64,000 nucleotides of DNA from CAVRTM01 sp963696105 (GTDB lineage: Bacteria; Actinomycetota; Actinomycetes; Actinomycetales; Dermatophilaceae). The translations under genes and the position numbers were made by a program. The notes below the pieces were generated by a model. It had not been told where the DNA came from. It was given only the letters and a program-made list of their open reading frames with translations, and made no database searches. Below, piece after piece: positions 23,716-32,665 of the stretch. How positions within the stretch are numbered: position 1 is the stretch's first letter; every line of letters starts with the position of its first letter. The DNA is taken from assembly GCA_963696105.1 (NCBI GenBank), contig CAVOIP010000001.1, positions 372,001 to 436,000 of the forward strand, given 5' to 3'.

Positions 23716-24827
23716 GTGAGTTCCCCCCGGGGCAGGGTTCGCTCTCGGCGCAAGGCGACGACGGTCGCCGTCGCCGGCGCCGCGTCGCCCGTGGGGGCGC
23801 AGATCCTGCAGTCCTTCCTGGTCAGCGCCGCCACCGGCGGACGCACGCGCACCGTCATCGGCCTGGACGAGGAGCGGGGTGCGGGGAGGGCGCCACCTGG
23901 CGGATGGTCGACCTCACCTCCCCCGAGGTCGCAGCCGCCCTCACCGACGTCGACGCGCTGGTGCACGTGGCGACCAGCAGCGACCTCGCCGCCGACCTCC
24001 AGGTGGGCGCCCGGGTGCGCCGTGAGCAGGCGGTGCGCCGGGTGCAGACGCTGGTCACCGCAGCGGCGGCGGCCGGGGTGGAGCACGTCGTCGTGGTGAC
24101 GAGCGCCATGACGTACGGCGCGTCGAAGGACAACCCGGTGCCGCTGCCCGAGGACGCGCCGCTGCTGGCCGAGCCGGATGAGGGGCTGGTCGGTGACCTG
24201 CTGGCGGTGGAACACGTGTTGGCCAGGGCCCGGGAGGTCCACCCGGGGCTCGACGTCACCGTGGTGAGGCCGGCAGCGCTCGTCGGCCGGGGCGTCGACA
24301 CGGTCACCACCCGCCACTTCGAGGCACCTCGGCTGCTGACCGTCAAGGACTGCACGCCGGCCTGGCAGTTCTGCCACGTGGAGGACCTGGGCTCGGCCCT
24401 GGTCGCCGTCGTCGAGCAGGGGATCGGTCCGGTCGTCACCGTCGCGGCCGAGGGCACGTTGACCCAGGAGCGGGTCGAGCAGGTCAGCGGGATGCGGCAC
24501 GTGCAGCTGAGCGAGTCCCTGGCGCTCGGGACCGCCGAGCGGCTGCACCGTGTCGGGGTCCTGCCCGCACCGGCGACGGACCTGGCCTACGCCCTGCACC
24601 CGTGGGCGGTGTCCTCGCGGACCCTGCGGGAGGCGGGCTGGTCCCCGGCGTACGACAACGAGACCGCGCTCGGAGTCCTCCTGGACGGCATCCGCGGGCA
24701 CCACGCGGTGGGCGGCCGGCGGGTCGACCGCAAGGACGCCGCGCTGGGTGCGGCGAGTGCGGCTGTCGCGCTCGTAGGAACGGCTGCGATCATGCGGCGA
24801 CGGCGGCGCAACGGAGGCGGAGCATGA
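23716..24827 (+). CDS. NAD-dependent epimerase/SDR family protein with a frameshift near 23,885
   Basis: The Rossmann start is TVAVAGAASPVGAQIL from GTG 23716. The frame continues to about 23,885, where a one-base loss in the run GCGGGGAGGG moves the rest (ATWRMVDLTSPEVAAALTDV onward) into the next frame. Restoring one G gives a continuous protein of about 371 residues. The later part has an extended-SDR pattern (VVVTSAMTYGASKDN, a Tyr region, FCHVEDLGSALV) and ends in a short hydrophobic helix with a basic tail (MRRRRRNGGG), a possible membrane anchor. The stop overlaps moaE (ATGA). A homopolymer error is the simplest explanation. Confidence 0.75.
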
Positions 24828-25279
24828 ACCAGCAGACCCGGGACGGGTCGGACGGTGGGGCGCAGGTCGTCCTGGCGGAAGTCCGCGAGGACGACCTGTC
24901 CCTCGACGAGGTCGTCGCGGCGGTGCGCCATCCGCGCGCCGGCGGCATCGCGACGTTCGTCGGTGTCGTGCGCGAGCACGACCAGGGGGCCGCCGTGGAC
25001 GCCCTCGACTACTCCGCGCACCCCACCGCGCCGGACGTGCTGCGCCAGGTGGCCGAGGAGGTCGCCGGCCACCACCCCGTCATCGCCGTGGCCGCGGTGC
25101 ACCGCGTCGGACACCTGGAGGTCGGCGACCTGGCGGTGGTCGTGGCGGTCAGCGCCGCCCACCGCGGTACCGCGCTGGAGGCCTGCCGTGAGCTGATCGA
25201 CACGCTGAAGGCACGCGTACCCATCTGGAAGCACCAGTTGTTCAGTGACGGCTCCGATGAGTGGGTGGGGCTGCCATGA
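24824..25279 (+). CDS. moaE: Molybdopterin synthase catalytic subunit MoaE
   Basis: 151 residues; its ATG overlaps the SDR stop. Conserved features: GGIATFVGVVREHD, LDYSAHPTAPDVL and VAVSAAHRGTALEACRELID, followed by VPIWKHQLF, whose Lys is the active-site residue. MoaE joins MoaD thiocarboxylate to convert cyclic pyranopterin monophosphate to molybdopterin. MoeZ at the start of the window could charge the MoaD partner, which is not present here. It is coupled downstream to the PDZ-Lon gene (ATGA at 25276). Confidence 0.9.
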   Translation: MNQQTRDGSDGGAQVVLAEVREDDLSLDEVVAAVRHPRAGGIATFVGVVREHDQGAAVDALDYSAHPTAPDVLRQVAEEVAGHHPVIAVAAVHRVGHLEVGDLAVVVAVSAAHRGTALEACRELIDTLKARVPIWKHQLFSDGSDEWVGLP

Positions 25280-26367
25280 GCGACGCCCCCGGGCCGTCCA
25301 CCGGCATGAGCCGGCGCACCGGAGGCTGGCTCGTCGCGCTGTTCGTCGGGGTGGCCCTCGCCGCGCTGCTGAGCCTGATCCACCTGCCCTACGCGATCCT
25401 CAAGCCCGGCCCGGTGACCAACACCCTCGGGGAGGTCAGCGCGAACAAGCCGTTGATCCAGGTCAGCGACGCCCGCACCTACCCGACGTCCGGCGTCCTC
25501 GACTTCACCACCGTGGCCGTCTACGGCGGCCCCCAGCACCCGGTCAACGTCTGGGACGTGCTCTGGGGCCTGGTCGACCACAGTGCGCACGTCGTGCCGG
25601 AGCAGGCCATGTTCCCCCAGGGCACGACCAGCAAGGAGGTCGAGGAGGAGAACACCGCCGAGATGGTGGACTCCCAGCAGGAGGCGATCGCCGTCGCGCT
25701 GCGGGCCACGGGGGCCAAGGTGCCCGAGGTCATCAGCATCGCCCAGGTCCCGGACAGCTCACCCTCCAAGGGCGTCCTGCGGGCCGGTGACCAGCTGGTG
25801 AGCGTCGACGGGGTGCCGGCGAACAGCACGGAGGCGGTGCGCGGCGCGGTCCAGAGGCACAAGCCCGGAGAGACGGTCGCGGTGACCGTCCGCCGGGACG
25901 GGACCGTCCGGCAGCTCAAGGCCCGCACGGCCGACGCAGACGGCACGACGATCCTCGGCGTGCTGCTGCGCACCCGGTTCGACTTCCCGGTCAAGGTCAG
26001 CATCAACGCCGGTGACGTCGGCGGCCCGTCCGCGGGGATGATGTTCTCGCTGGCCGTCTTCGACAAGCTCACCCCCGGAGCCCTGACCGGCGGCGCGAAC
26101 ATCGCCGGCACCGGCACCATCGCCGGCGACGGCGCGGTCGGCCCGATCGGCGGGATCCAGCAGAAGCTGTACGGCGCGCGCAACGGCGGCGCCCGCTGGT
26201 TCCTGGCGCCGGCCTCGAACTGCAACGAGGTCGTCGGGCACGTCCCGGACGGGCTGCGGGTCGTCAAGGTCTCGACGTTCGCGCAGGCCCGCTCCGCCGT
26301 CGAGGCCATCGCCGCCAGGAAGGGGGACGCGCTGCCGACCTGCACCGCCGTGGCGGCGGCCGGGTAG
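25276..26367 (+). CDS. Membrane-anchored PDZ-Lon (S16) protease
   Basis: 363 residues. One N-terminal membrane segment (about 17-39), an extracytoplasmic region, a PDZ domain around 165-235 (GVLRAGDQLVSVDGVPANS) and a C-terminal Lon proteolytic domain with Ser252 (GDVGGPSAGMMF) and Lys297 (IGGIQQK). It is the Ser-Lys dyad type without an ATPase, like Bacillus YlbL and mycobacterial Rv3194c. It probably degrades proteins at the outer face of the membrane. The signal-anchor start is clear (ATG overlapping moaE). Confidence 0.92.
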   Translation: MSDAPGPSTGMSRRTGGWLVALFVGVALAALLSLIHLPYAILKPGPVTNTLGEVSANKPLIQVSDARTYPTSGVLDFTTVAVYGGPQHPVNVWDVLWGLVDHSAHVVPEQAMFPQGTTSKEVEEENTAEMVDSQQEAIAVALRATGAKVPEVISIAQVPDSSPSKGVLRAGDQLVSVDGVPANSTEAVRGAVQRHKPGETVAVTVRRDGTVRQLKARTADADGTTILGVLLRTRFDFPVKVSINAGDVGGPSAGMMFSLAVFDKLTPGALTGGANIAGTGTIAGDGAVGPIGGIQQKLYGARNGGARWFLAPASNCNEVVGHVPDGLRVVKVSTFAQARSAVEAIAARKGDALPTCTAVAAAG

Positions 26368-26420
26368 CGGCCCCTGGTGCCTCGGCGCCTGGCGGTGTGC
26401 CCGCCGGGGTGGCCGCCGGC

Positions 26421-26951
26421 TCAGTCCTCCAGCGTGGCGCTCAGGGCGTGGACCAGCCCGGGCGCGATGTCCTGGCCCATGGCGACCCGGTCGTCGGTGT
26501 CGTGCTCACGCTGCCGCAGCAGGCAGGTGGACTCGCCGTCGCGCAGCACCGCCACGAGCAGCCGCACGTCCTTGCGGTCCGGGTGCGCCGCCAGGGCCTC
26601 CGCCGCCTGCTCGGGCTGCTCGGGCAGTCCCTGCTCCGCCTCCGGCGGGACGACGATGCGCTCGACCGCCAGGGCGACGCCGTCGACGTCGGCCGGCCAG
26701 GCGAGGCGACCGAGCAGGGACTCCAGGGACGAGGTCCGTGGCAGGCCCTCCTGCTCGACGGCGGTGAGGGCGTCCGGGTCCTCGGTGCTCAGCTGCGCCC
26801 GCAGCTGCGGCTCCTGCTCGACCAGGCCGGCGGTGCGGACGAGGGCGAACAACCGCGGCGGCTGGTCCCAGCCGCCGGACGCGACGTGGCGCTCGGTTTC
26901 GAGGGCGGCGGTCACGAGGGGGCTGAAGATGGGCTGCGGCGCACTGGTCAC
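26421..26951 (-). CDS. PPA1309 family protein
   Basis: 176 residues from GTG 26951. The sequence VTAALETERHVASGGWDQPPRLFALV at its start, LAWPADVDGVALAVERIVVPPEAE in the centre and DIAPGLVHALSATLE at the end match a small conserved actinobacterial family of unknown function. It is acidic, with no membrane segment or catalytic motif. It lies convergent to the PDZ-Lon gene and divergent from UPF0182, a common actinobacterial arrangement. Confidence 0.82.
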   Translation of the reverse strand: MTSAPQPIFSPLVTAALETERHVASGGWDQPPRLFALVRTAGLVEQEPQLRAQLSTEDPDALTAVEQEGLPRTSSLESLLGRLAWPADVDGVALAVERIVVPPEAEQGLPEQPEQAAEALAAHPDRKDVRLLVAVLRDGESTCLLRQREHDTDDRVAMGQDIAPGLVHALSATLED

Positions 26952-27059
26952 GCCCTTATGCTGCCGCATCCGCGCAGGAGGACGGGAACCGCACGGCCGC
27001 TCGGTAAGTTGGACCCACAAGGCAGCATCAGGCAGGACAGACCGGGATCGGGCGTCGCA

Positions 27060-30000
27060 GTGAGTTCTAGAGACTTCTTTGGTCGAGGCGGTTCGGGCGA
27101 CGGCCCCGGCGGCGGCGGTCACGGAGGCCCGGGTGGTCCGGGCCGCTCCGGCGGATCCCGCGGGGCCGCTGGTCGCGGAGGCGGCCTCGGTCGCCGGCAG
27201 GGCCTGGCGCGCCGCGGTCCGCTCGTGCCGACCATCGCGATCCTCGTGGCCGTGATCGTGCTCGTGACGATCCTGGCGCAGCTGTGGACCGAGGTGCTGT
27301 GGTTCGACAGCGTCGGGTTCTCGACCGTGTTCCGGGTCGAGGTGATCACCAAGGTGCTGCTGTTCATCGTCGGCGCCCTCATCGCCGCCGCGCTCGTGGC
27401 CTCCAGCCTGGTCATCGGCTACCGCACCCGGCCGGTCTACCCGCCGGTGTCCGAGGAACAGCAGAACCTCGACCACTACCGCGAGATGCTCGACCCGTTG
27501 CGCCGCCTCGCCACGGTCGTCGCGCCGGCCCTGCTCGGCCTGTTCGCCGGCTCCGCCGCAGCCAGCCAGTGGCAGGTCTTCTCCCTGTGGCACAACCGCG
27601 TCCCCTTCGGCTCCAAGGACGCGCAGTTCGGCCTGGACATCGGCTTCTTCGTCTTCACCCTGCCGTGGCTGCGGTTCATCGTCGGCTTCCTGACGATGGT
27701 GATCGTCCTGGCCCTGATCGCCGCCGCCATCACCCACTACGTGTACGGCGGCCTCCAGCTGCAGTCCCGCGGCGAGCGCACCACGACCGCCGCGCGCGTG
27801 CACCTGTCGCTGCTGCTCGCGGCGCTGGTGCTCGTCCGCGCCGCCAGCTACTGGCTGGACCGCTACTCGCTGACCACCAAGGACTCCCGCCTCATCACCG
27901 GCCTGACCTACACCGACCAGCACGCGGTGATGCCCACCAAGGCGATCCTCGCCGTGGCGGCGCTGATGTGCGCGGTGCTGTTCGTCGCGACCATCTGGAC
28001 GCACTCCTGGCGCCTGCCCGCCATCGGCGTCGGCCTGCTGGTCGTGTGCGCCATCGCCGTCGGGGGCATCTACCCGGCCGTGGTGCAGAGCTTCAAGGTC
28101 AAGCCCTCGGAGAAGTCCCTGGAGGCGCCCTACATCGACCGCAACATCAAGGCGACGCGCGCGGCGTACGGCCTGGCGGACGCGGACGCGACCGAGTACA
28201 AGGCGAGCACCACCGCGACCCGCGGACAGCTGCGCAACGACGCCGACACGATCCCCGGGGTCCGGTTGGTCGACCCCTCCGTGGTGGCGCCGACGTTCAA
28301 GCAGCTGCAGGCGGTCAAGTCCTACTACCAGTTCCCCGACGTGCTCGACGTCGACCGCTACAAGATCGACGGCAAGCTGCGCGACACCGTGATCGCCACC
28401 CGCGAGCTGGACCTCAACGGGTTGCCCCCCGGGCAGCGCAACTGGGTCAACGACCACACGGTCTACACCCACGGCTTCGGCGTCGTGGCCGCGTACGGCA
28501 ACCAGCGTGGTGACGACGGGCAGCCGGTCTTCTACGAGCAGAACATCCCGCCGGTGGGCCCGCTCGGCCCCTTCGAGCCGCGGATCTACTTCGGCGAGTC
28601 CTCTCCGGACTACTCCATCGTCGGCGGCCCCAAGGGCGGACCGCAGAAGGAGCTGGACTACCCCGACAGCAGCGCCATCGGGCAGCAGAACACCACCTAC
28701 ACCGGCAACGGCGGGGTGAGCATCGGCAGCCTCGCCCGCAAGGCGGCCTACGCGATCAAGTACCGCGAGCTGAAGATCATGCTGTCGGACACCGTCAACG
28801 GCCAGTCCCGGCTGCTGGACCACCGCACCCCCCGTGAGCGGGTGGAGCGGGTGGCCCCGTGGCTGACGCTGGACGGCAACGCCTACCCGGCCGTGGTCCA
28901 GGGCCGGGTGCAGTGGATCCTCGACGGCTACACGACCTCCAGCCACTACCCCTACTCGCGGCTGCAGTCGATCGACGAGTCCACGTCCGACTCGCTGACC
29001 GCGCGCTCGCGCAGCGTGCAGGCGATCGACGCCGGCCAGGTCAACTACATCCGGAACTCGGTCAAGGCCACGGTCGATGCCTACAGCGGCGCGGTCAAGC
29101 TCTACGCGTGGGACGAGCAGGACCCGCTGCTCAAGGCCTGGAGCAAGACGTTCCCCGGCACGGTGCAGCCGCTGTCGGCGATCAGCGGCGACCTCATGTC
29201 GCACCTGCGCTACCCCGAGGACCTGTTCAAGGTGCAGCGCTCGCTGATGGCCCGCTACCACGTCACCGACCCGGGCGCCTTCTTCGGCGGGCAGGACTAC
29301 TGGACGGTGCCGAGCGACCCCACCCAGGAGCAGCGCCAGGTGCCGCAGCCGCCCTACTACCTCAGCGTCGCCATGCCGGGGCAGCCCGCACCGTCGTTCT
29401 CCCTGACGACGACGTTCATGCCACAGGGGGACCGGCCCGTCCTGGCGGGGTTCATGGCGGTCGACGCCAACGCGGGCGACGCCACCGGCAAGAAGCGCGC
29501 CGACTACGGCAAGATGCGCCTGCTCGAGCTGCCCCGTGACACGACGGTCAAGGGCCCGGGGCAGGTGCAGAACGACATCGAGTCCTCCAACATCGGCTCG
29601 CCCCGGTTCACCCAGACGCTGTCTCAGTTCCTGACGCTGAACCGCACGCAGGAGGGCTCGCAGGTCACGCTCGGCAACCAGCTGACCCTCCCCGTGGGTG
29701 GTGGCCTGCTCTACGTCGAGCCGATCTACGTCAGCGCCAGGACGGGCTCCTCCTACCCGCTGTCACGCGCGGTCGTGGTCGCGTTCGGCAACCAGCTCGC
29801 GTGGTCCGACACGCTCGCCGGCGCCCTCGACGGGCTCTTCGGCGGCAGCTCGGGAGCGGTCGCCGGTGACGCCGGCGCGGGCGGCGGTACGACGACACCG
29901 CCGCCGGCCACCGGGGGCGGCACACCCGCCCAGCAGTCCGCGGCGCTGAAGGCGGCGCTGGCGGACGTGCAGAAGGCGTTCACCGACGGCCAGGACGCGC

Positions 30001-30149
30001 TCAAGAAGGGTGACTGGACGGCGTACGGCGAGGCCCAGAAGCGGCTGCAGAACGCGATCCAGGAGGCCGTGGCCGCGCAGCCGACCGGGTCGGTGACGGT
30101 CCCGACGCCGTCGGGTACGGCGACCCCGACCCCGACCCCCACGAAGTAG
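27060..30149 (+). CDS. UPF0182 family large membrane protein
   Basis: 1029 residues from GTG 27060; the open frame extends further upstream but overlaps the PPA1309 gene without homology. A Gly-rich cytoplasmic head (about 50 residues) is followed by roughly seven membrane helices in the first 340 residues. A large extracytoplasmic domain contains YIDRNIKATRAAYGL, YYQFPDVLDVDRY and HPFxxG-like segments. It ends in a Gly/Thr/Pro-rich linker, a helical ALADVQKAFTDGQDALKKGDW region and a Thr-Pro tail. This is the Rv3193c family, function unknown. Confidence 0.92.
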   Translation: MSSRDFFGRGGSGDGPGGGGHGGPGGPGRSGGSRGAAGRGGGLGRRQGLARRGPLVPTIAILVAVIVLVTILAQLWTEVLWFDSVGFSTVFRVEVITKVLLFIVGALIAAALVASSLVIGYRTRPVYPPVSEEQQNLDHYREMLDPLRRLATVVAPALLGLFAGSAAASQWQVFSLWHNRVPFGSKDAQFGLDIGFFVFTLPWLRFIVGFLTMVIVLALIAAAITHYVYGGLQLQSRGERTTTAARVHLSLLLAALVLVRAASYWLDRYSLTTKDSRLITGLTYTDQHAVMPTKAILAVAALMCAVLFVATIWTHSWRLPAIGVGLLVVCAIAVGGIYPAVVQSFKVKPSEKSLEAPYIDRNIKATRAAYGLADADATEYKASTTATRGQLRNDADTIPGVRLVDPSVVAPTFKQLQAVKSYYQFPDVLDVDRYKIDGKLRDTVIATRELDLNGLPPGQRNWVNDHTVYTHGFGVVAAYGNQRGDDGQPVFYEQNIPPVGPLGPFEPRIYFGESSPDYSIVGGPKGGPQKELDYPDSSAIGQQNTTYTGNGGVSIGSLARKAAYAIKYRELKIMLSDTVNGQSRLLDHRTPRERVERVAPWLTLDGNAYPAVVQGRVQWILDGYTTSSHYPYSRLQSIDESTSDSLTARSRSVQAIDAGQVNYIRNSVKATVDAYSGAVKLYAWDEQDPLLKAWSKTFPGTVQPLSAISGDLMSHLRYPEDLFKVQRSLMARYHVTDPGAFFGGQDYWTVPSDPTQEQRQVPQPPYYLSVAMPGQPAPSFSLTTTFMPQGDRPVLAGFMAVDANAGDATGKKRADYGKMRLLELPRDTTVKGPGQVQNDIESSNIGSPRFTQTLSQFLTLNRTQEGSQVTLGNQLTLPVGGGLLYVEPIYVSARTGSSYPLSRAVVVAFGNQLAWSDTLAGALDGLFGGSSGAVAGDAGAGGGTTTPPPATGGGTPAQQSAALKAALADVQKAFTDGQDALKKGDWTAYGEAQKRLQNAIQEAVAAQPTGSVTVPTPSGTATPTPTPTK

Positions 30150-30156
30150 GCGCGGC

Positions 30157-30441
30157 GTGGCCCTCCTCCTGCTGGTCGCCGGCTGCGTGACGGCGTTCCG
30201 CCTGGTCTACCGGTCTGGCGTCCCGGACAGGGTCGGGGCGCACCGGGGCCTGCGGGCCTCGCTCGCCCTGCTCCTGGTCGCGGTGGCCGTCATGGTGGCC
30301 GCCAACGCGGTCGGCGGCAGGGTTGTGCCGGCGCTCGGCATGCTTACCGCCGGCGTGCTGCTCGGCGTGGCGGTCGCCATCCGGGAGGCACTGCGGGCAC
30401 GGGAGCGCGAGGAGCAGGAGGGGCTGCGGCCCGAGATCTGA
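30157..30441 (+). CDS. Small membrane protein
   Basis: 94 residues from GTG 30157, 7 bp after the UPF0182 stop, so likely cotranscribed. It has three hydrophobic segments (about 1-16, 33-50, 56-72) and a charged tail (REALRAREREEQEG). I do not recognise the family. The position and membrane character suggest an accessory to UPF0182, but this is inference. Confidence 0.55.
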   Translation: MALLLLVAGCVTAFRLVYRSGVPDRVGAHRGLRASLALLLVAVAVMVAANAVGGRVVPALGMLTAGVLLGVAVAIREALRAREREEQEGLRPEI

Positions 30442-30479
30442 GGAGGGAGCCCTGCGGTACGGCGCTCCGGGGTCCCGAT

Positions 30480-30508
30480 TTGGCGCTGGCGGGAGGTTCA
30501 CGTAGAGT
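30480..30508 (+). promoter_or_regulatory. Promoter of the initiator tRNA gene
   Basis: TTGGCG (30480-30485) and TAGAGT (30503-30508) with a 17-bp spacer, 12 nt before the mature tRNA 5' end. Confidence 0.65.
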
Positions 30509-30520
30509 TGGGTTCACCGA

Positions 30521-30594
30521 CGCGGGGTGGAGCAGCTCGGTAGCTCGCCGGGCTCATAACCCGGAGGTCGCAGGTTCAAATCCTGCCCCCGCTA
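30521..30594 (+). tRNA. Initiator tRNA-fMet (CAT)
   Basis: The 74-nt cloverleaf reads CGCGGGG acceptor, GGGCTCATAACCC anticodon arm (anticodon CAT) and GGTTCAAATCC T-arm. Initiator features are visible: no Watson-Crick pair at 1-72 (C1 opposite T72) and three consecutive G-C pairs in the anticodon stem. CCA is not encoded (CTACAACG follows). No integrase or attachment duplication lies next to it. Confidence 0.95.
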
Positions 30595-30622
30595 CAACGC
30601 AAGACTGCGATTGTAGTTTGAA

Positions 30623-30656
30623 GATCAGCCCCCCAGGCTCGCCTGGGGGGCTGATC
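30623..30656 (+). terminator. Strong hairpin terminator after the tRNA gene
   Basis: A perfect 15-bp inverted repeat (GATCAGCCCCCCAGG / CCTGGGGGGCTGATC) with a CTCG tetraloop, 28 nt past the tRNA. There is no T-tract on the plus side and only a mixed TTCAAACTAC on the minus side, so termination could work by the long G-C stem alone. Confidence 0.6.
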
Positions 30657-31040
30657 GCGTTCCCGGCGCCTCATCGAGCGGCAGGCCCCGGCTCCGGTGC
30701 CATGGCAGATGCCGACCCGGTGCCACCGCGGATGCGCGCTGCCACCCCGGCACCGTCCCCGCTGCCGTGCTCTGGGCACACCCCGACGGACAGCAGCGGG
30801 GTGGCCCGCCCCCGGCGGCAGGAAGGCGACTGCGCAGGACCGGCGACCCGGAACAGGTCCGGTGCACACGCGGCCGACCCGGCCGCCGCACCACGGAGCG
30901 CCCCGATGGTCGGACCCGCCTCCGAGCCGGCTCCGCGCGCTCGGCGCACTGGCTCAAGAGCAGCCGGCCACCACACCGGCGCGACCAGCTTCGGGCTGGG
31001 GTTGACCACGGGCTGTCAGTACCGCCGGAAGCCGCGTTCG
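30657..31040. other. Intergenic stretch without a supported gene
   Basis: About 380 bp between the tRNA hairpin and the acyl-CoA ligase promoter. It is open in several frames because of GC content, but no frame has a ribosome-binding site, domain or homology I recognise. I see no repeat or RNA fold of note. Confidence 0.5.
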
Positions 31041-31046
31041 TACCAT
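31041..31046 (+). promoter_or_regulatory. Probable -10 element for a leaderless transcript
   Basis: TACCAT lies 6 nt before GTG 31053 of the acyl-CoA ligase gene. Confidence 0.45.
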
Positions 31047-31052
31047 GAGGCG

Positions 31053-32567
31053 GTGACCGCAGCCTCCGCCCCCGCCTTCGCCACCCGTATTCCGCTCAGC
31101 CGCGCGCAGGCAGACCCCGAGGGCATCTGCATCGCGGATACCCGGCGCAGCGTGACGAATGCCGCCTTCGCCGCTGAGGTGGCGCGGTTGGCCCAGCGAC
31201 TGGCCGAGCTGGGTGTCGGACGTGGCGACACGGTCGCCGTGATGCTGCCCAACTGCTGCGAGATCGTGACCACCATGTTTGCGGCGTGGCATCTCGGCGC
31301 CGCGCTGACGCCGGTCAACCCGGCGTTGACCGACGACGAGGTTCTCTACCAGTTGCAGGACTCGGCGAGCCGGGTGCTGGTGGGCGACGCGCGCGCCGGC
31401 GAGCTGGCCGGCCGTACCGGCCTTCATTCCATCGCCGCCGACTCGGTGCCGGTCACCGGTCGAGCGACGAGTCGGGACGCGGGCACGCCGGACCAGATGA
31501 TGGGCGCAGGCGCGGCCCGGCCGGACGACTTCGCGCTGGTCATCTACACCTCGGGAACCACCGGCCGACCGAAGGGCTGCGTCCTCGACCACGCCAACGT
31601 CGAGGCGATGGTCACGTCCATCAGTAAGCACCTGCACCTCACCAGCGACGACACGAGCCTGCTCGTCCTGCCGTTGTTCCACTGCAACGGCCTCCTCATC
31701 GGAGTGATGTCGGTGCTGCAGGCGGGGGGCAACGTGGTCGTCGCCCCCCGGTTCGACCCGGCGAGCTTCTGGCGGAACGTGGAGGAGCACCGCCCCACGT
31801 TCTTCTCCGCAGTGCCCACGATGTACGCGCTGCTGGAGGCGCAGCCCGTGTCGGAGGTCGACACGTCCTCACTCCGGTTCGTCATCTGCGGCGCCGCGCC
31901 GATGCCGCCGGAGCTCGTTGGCCGGTTCGAGGCACGGTTCGGCGTTCCCGTCGTCGAGGGCTACGGACTGTCCGAGGGAAGCGTCGCCTCGACCGTCAAC
32001 CCGGTCCAGGGGCCTCGCAAACCCGGCACCGTGGGGCCGGCCCTCCCGGGGCAGGAGGTGGAGATCGAAGCTCCTGATGGGCGTCGTCTCCCGCGCGGCG
32101 ACCGGGGAGAGGTCGTCATCCGAGGCAGGAACGTCATGCGGGGCTACCTCGGCCGGCCCGACGCCACGGCGCAGGCGGTGCGCGACGGGTGGCTGCACAC
32201 CGGTGACGTGGGATACCTCGACGAGGACGGCTACCTGGTCCTGGTCGACCGGTTGAAGGACATGATCATCCGCGGCGGGGAGAACATCTTCCCGAAGGAG
32301 ATCGAGAACGTGCTCTACGACCATCCTGACGTGCTCGAGGCCGCCGTGGTGGGCAAGCCGGATCCGATCTACGGAGAGGTGCCTGTCGCATACGTCGCTC
32401 CACGACCCGGGGCCGCACTCGACGGCGAGCAGCTCATCGAGCACTGCCGAGCCTCACTGGCCGGGTTCAAGGTTCCCCGGGAGTTCCACGTCATGGGCTC
32501 CCTGCCGAAGAACGCCGTCGGCAAGCTCGTGAAGGGACAGCTGAAGGCACCCCCTGCGGCGGGCTGA
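31053..32567 (+). CDS. Class I adenylate-forming acyl-CoA ligase
   Basis: 504 residues from GTG 31053; the open frame reaches back to 30480 but covers the tRNA, so the long start is wrong. Canonical motifs: P-loop-like IYTSGTTGRPKG, GYGLSEGS (A5), GWLHTGDVGYLDEDGYL (A7), DRLKDMIIRGGENIFPKEIE (A8) and the catalytic Lys in PKNAVGKLVKGQL (A10). The reaction is acid plus ATP to acyl-AMP, then acyl-CoA. The chain specificity cannot be read. A remnant 3-hydroxyacyl-CoA dehydrogenase lies convergent downstream, hinting at a former fatty- or aromatic-acid pathway. Confidence 0.9.
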   Translation: MTAASAPAFATRIPLSRAQADPEGICIADTRRSVTNAAFAAEVARLAQRLAELGVGRGDTVAVMLPNCCEIVTTMFAAWHLGAALTPVNPALTDDEVLYQLQDSASRVLVGDARAGELAGRTGLHSIAADSVPVTGRATSRDAGTPDQMMGAGAARPDDFALVIYTSGTTGRPKGCVLDHANVEAMVTSISKHLHLTSDDTSLLVLPLFHCNGLLIGVMSVLQAGGNVVVAPRFDPASFWRNVEEHRPTFFSAVPTMYALLEAQPVSEVDTSSLRFVICGAAPMPPELVGRFEARFGVPVVEGYGLSEGSVASTVNPVQGPRKPGTVGPALPGQEVEIEAPDGRRLPRGDRGEVVIRGRNVMRGYLGRPDATAQAVRDGWLHTGDVGYLDEDGYLVLVDRLKDMIIRGGENIFPKEIENVLYDHPDVLEAAVVGKPDPIYGEVPVAYVAPRPGAALDGEQLIEHCRASLAGFKVPREFHVMGSLPKNAVGKLVKGQLKAPPAAG

Positions 32568-32665
32568 GAGGCCTCAGCCGTCTGTCGTGCCCGGTGCAGC
32601 TTGACCCATGTCGCGGCTGGCCCAGCGACCGGCGTGTGACCAGCGGACAGCCACAGCTGCCCGGT

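Noticed and set aside
26421..29261. A 946-codon minus-strand frame opposite UPF0182
   Set aside because: Only its 3' end (26421-26951) is a real gene (PPA1309 family). The upstream extension is His/Asp/Val-rich shadow sequence with no homology.
31001..31007. TTGACC as the -35 of the acyl-CoA ligase promoter
   Set aside because: The spacer to TACCAT is over 30 bp, too long for a sigma-70 promoter.
30521..31052. tRNA-fMet as an attachment site for an integrated element
   Set aside because: No integrase, no duplicated tRNA 3' end and no mobile genes in the following 30 kb.
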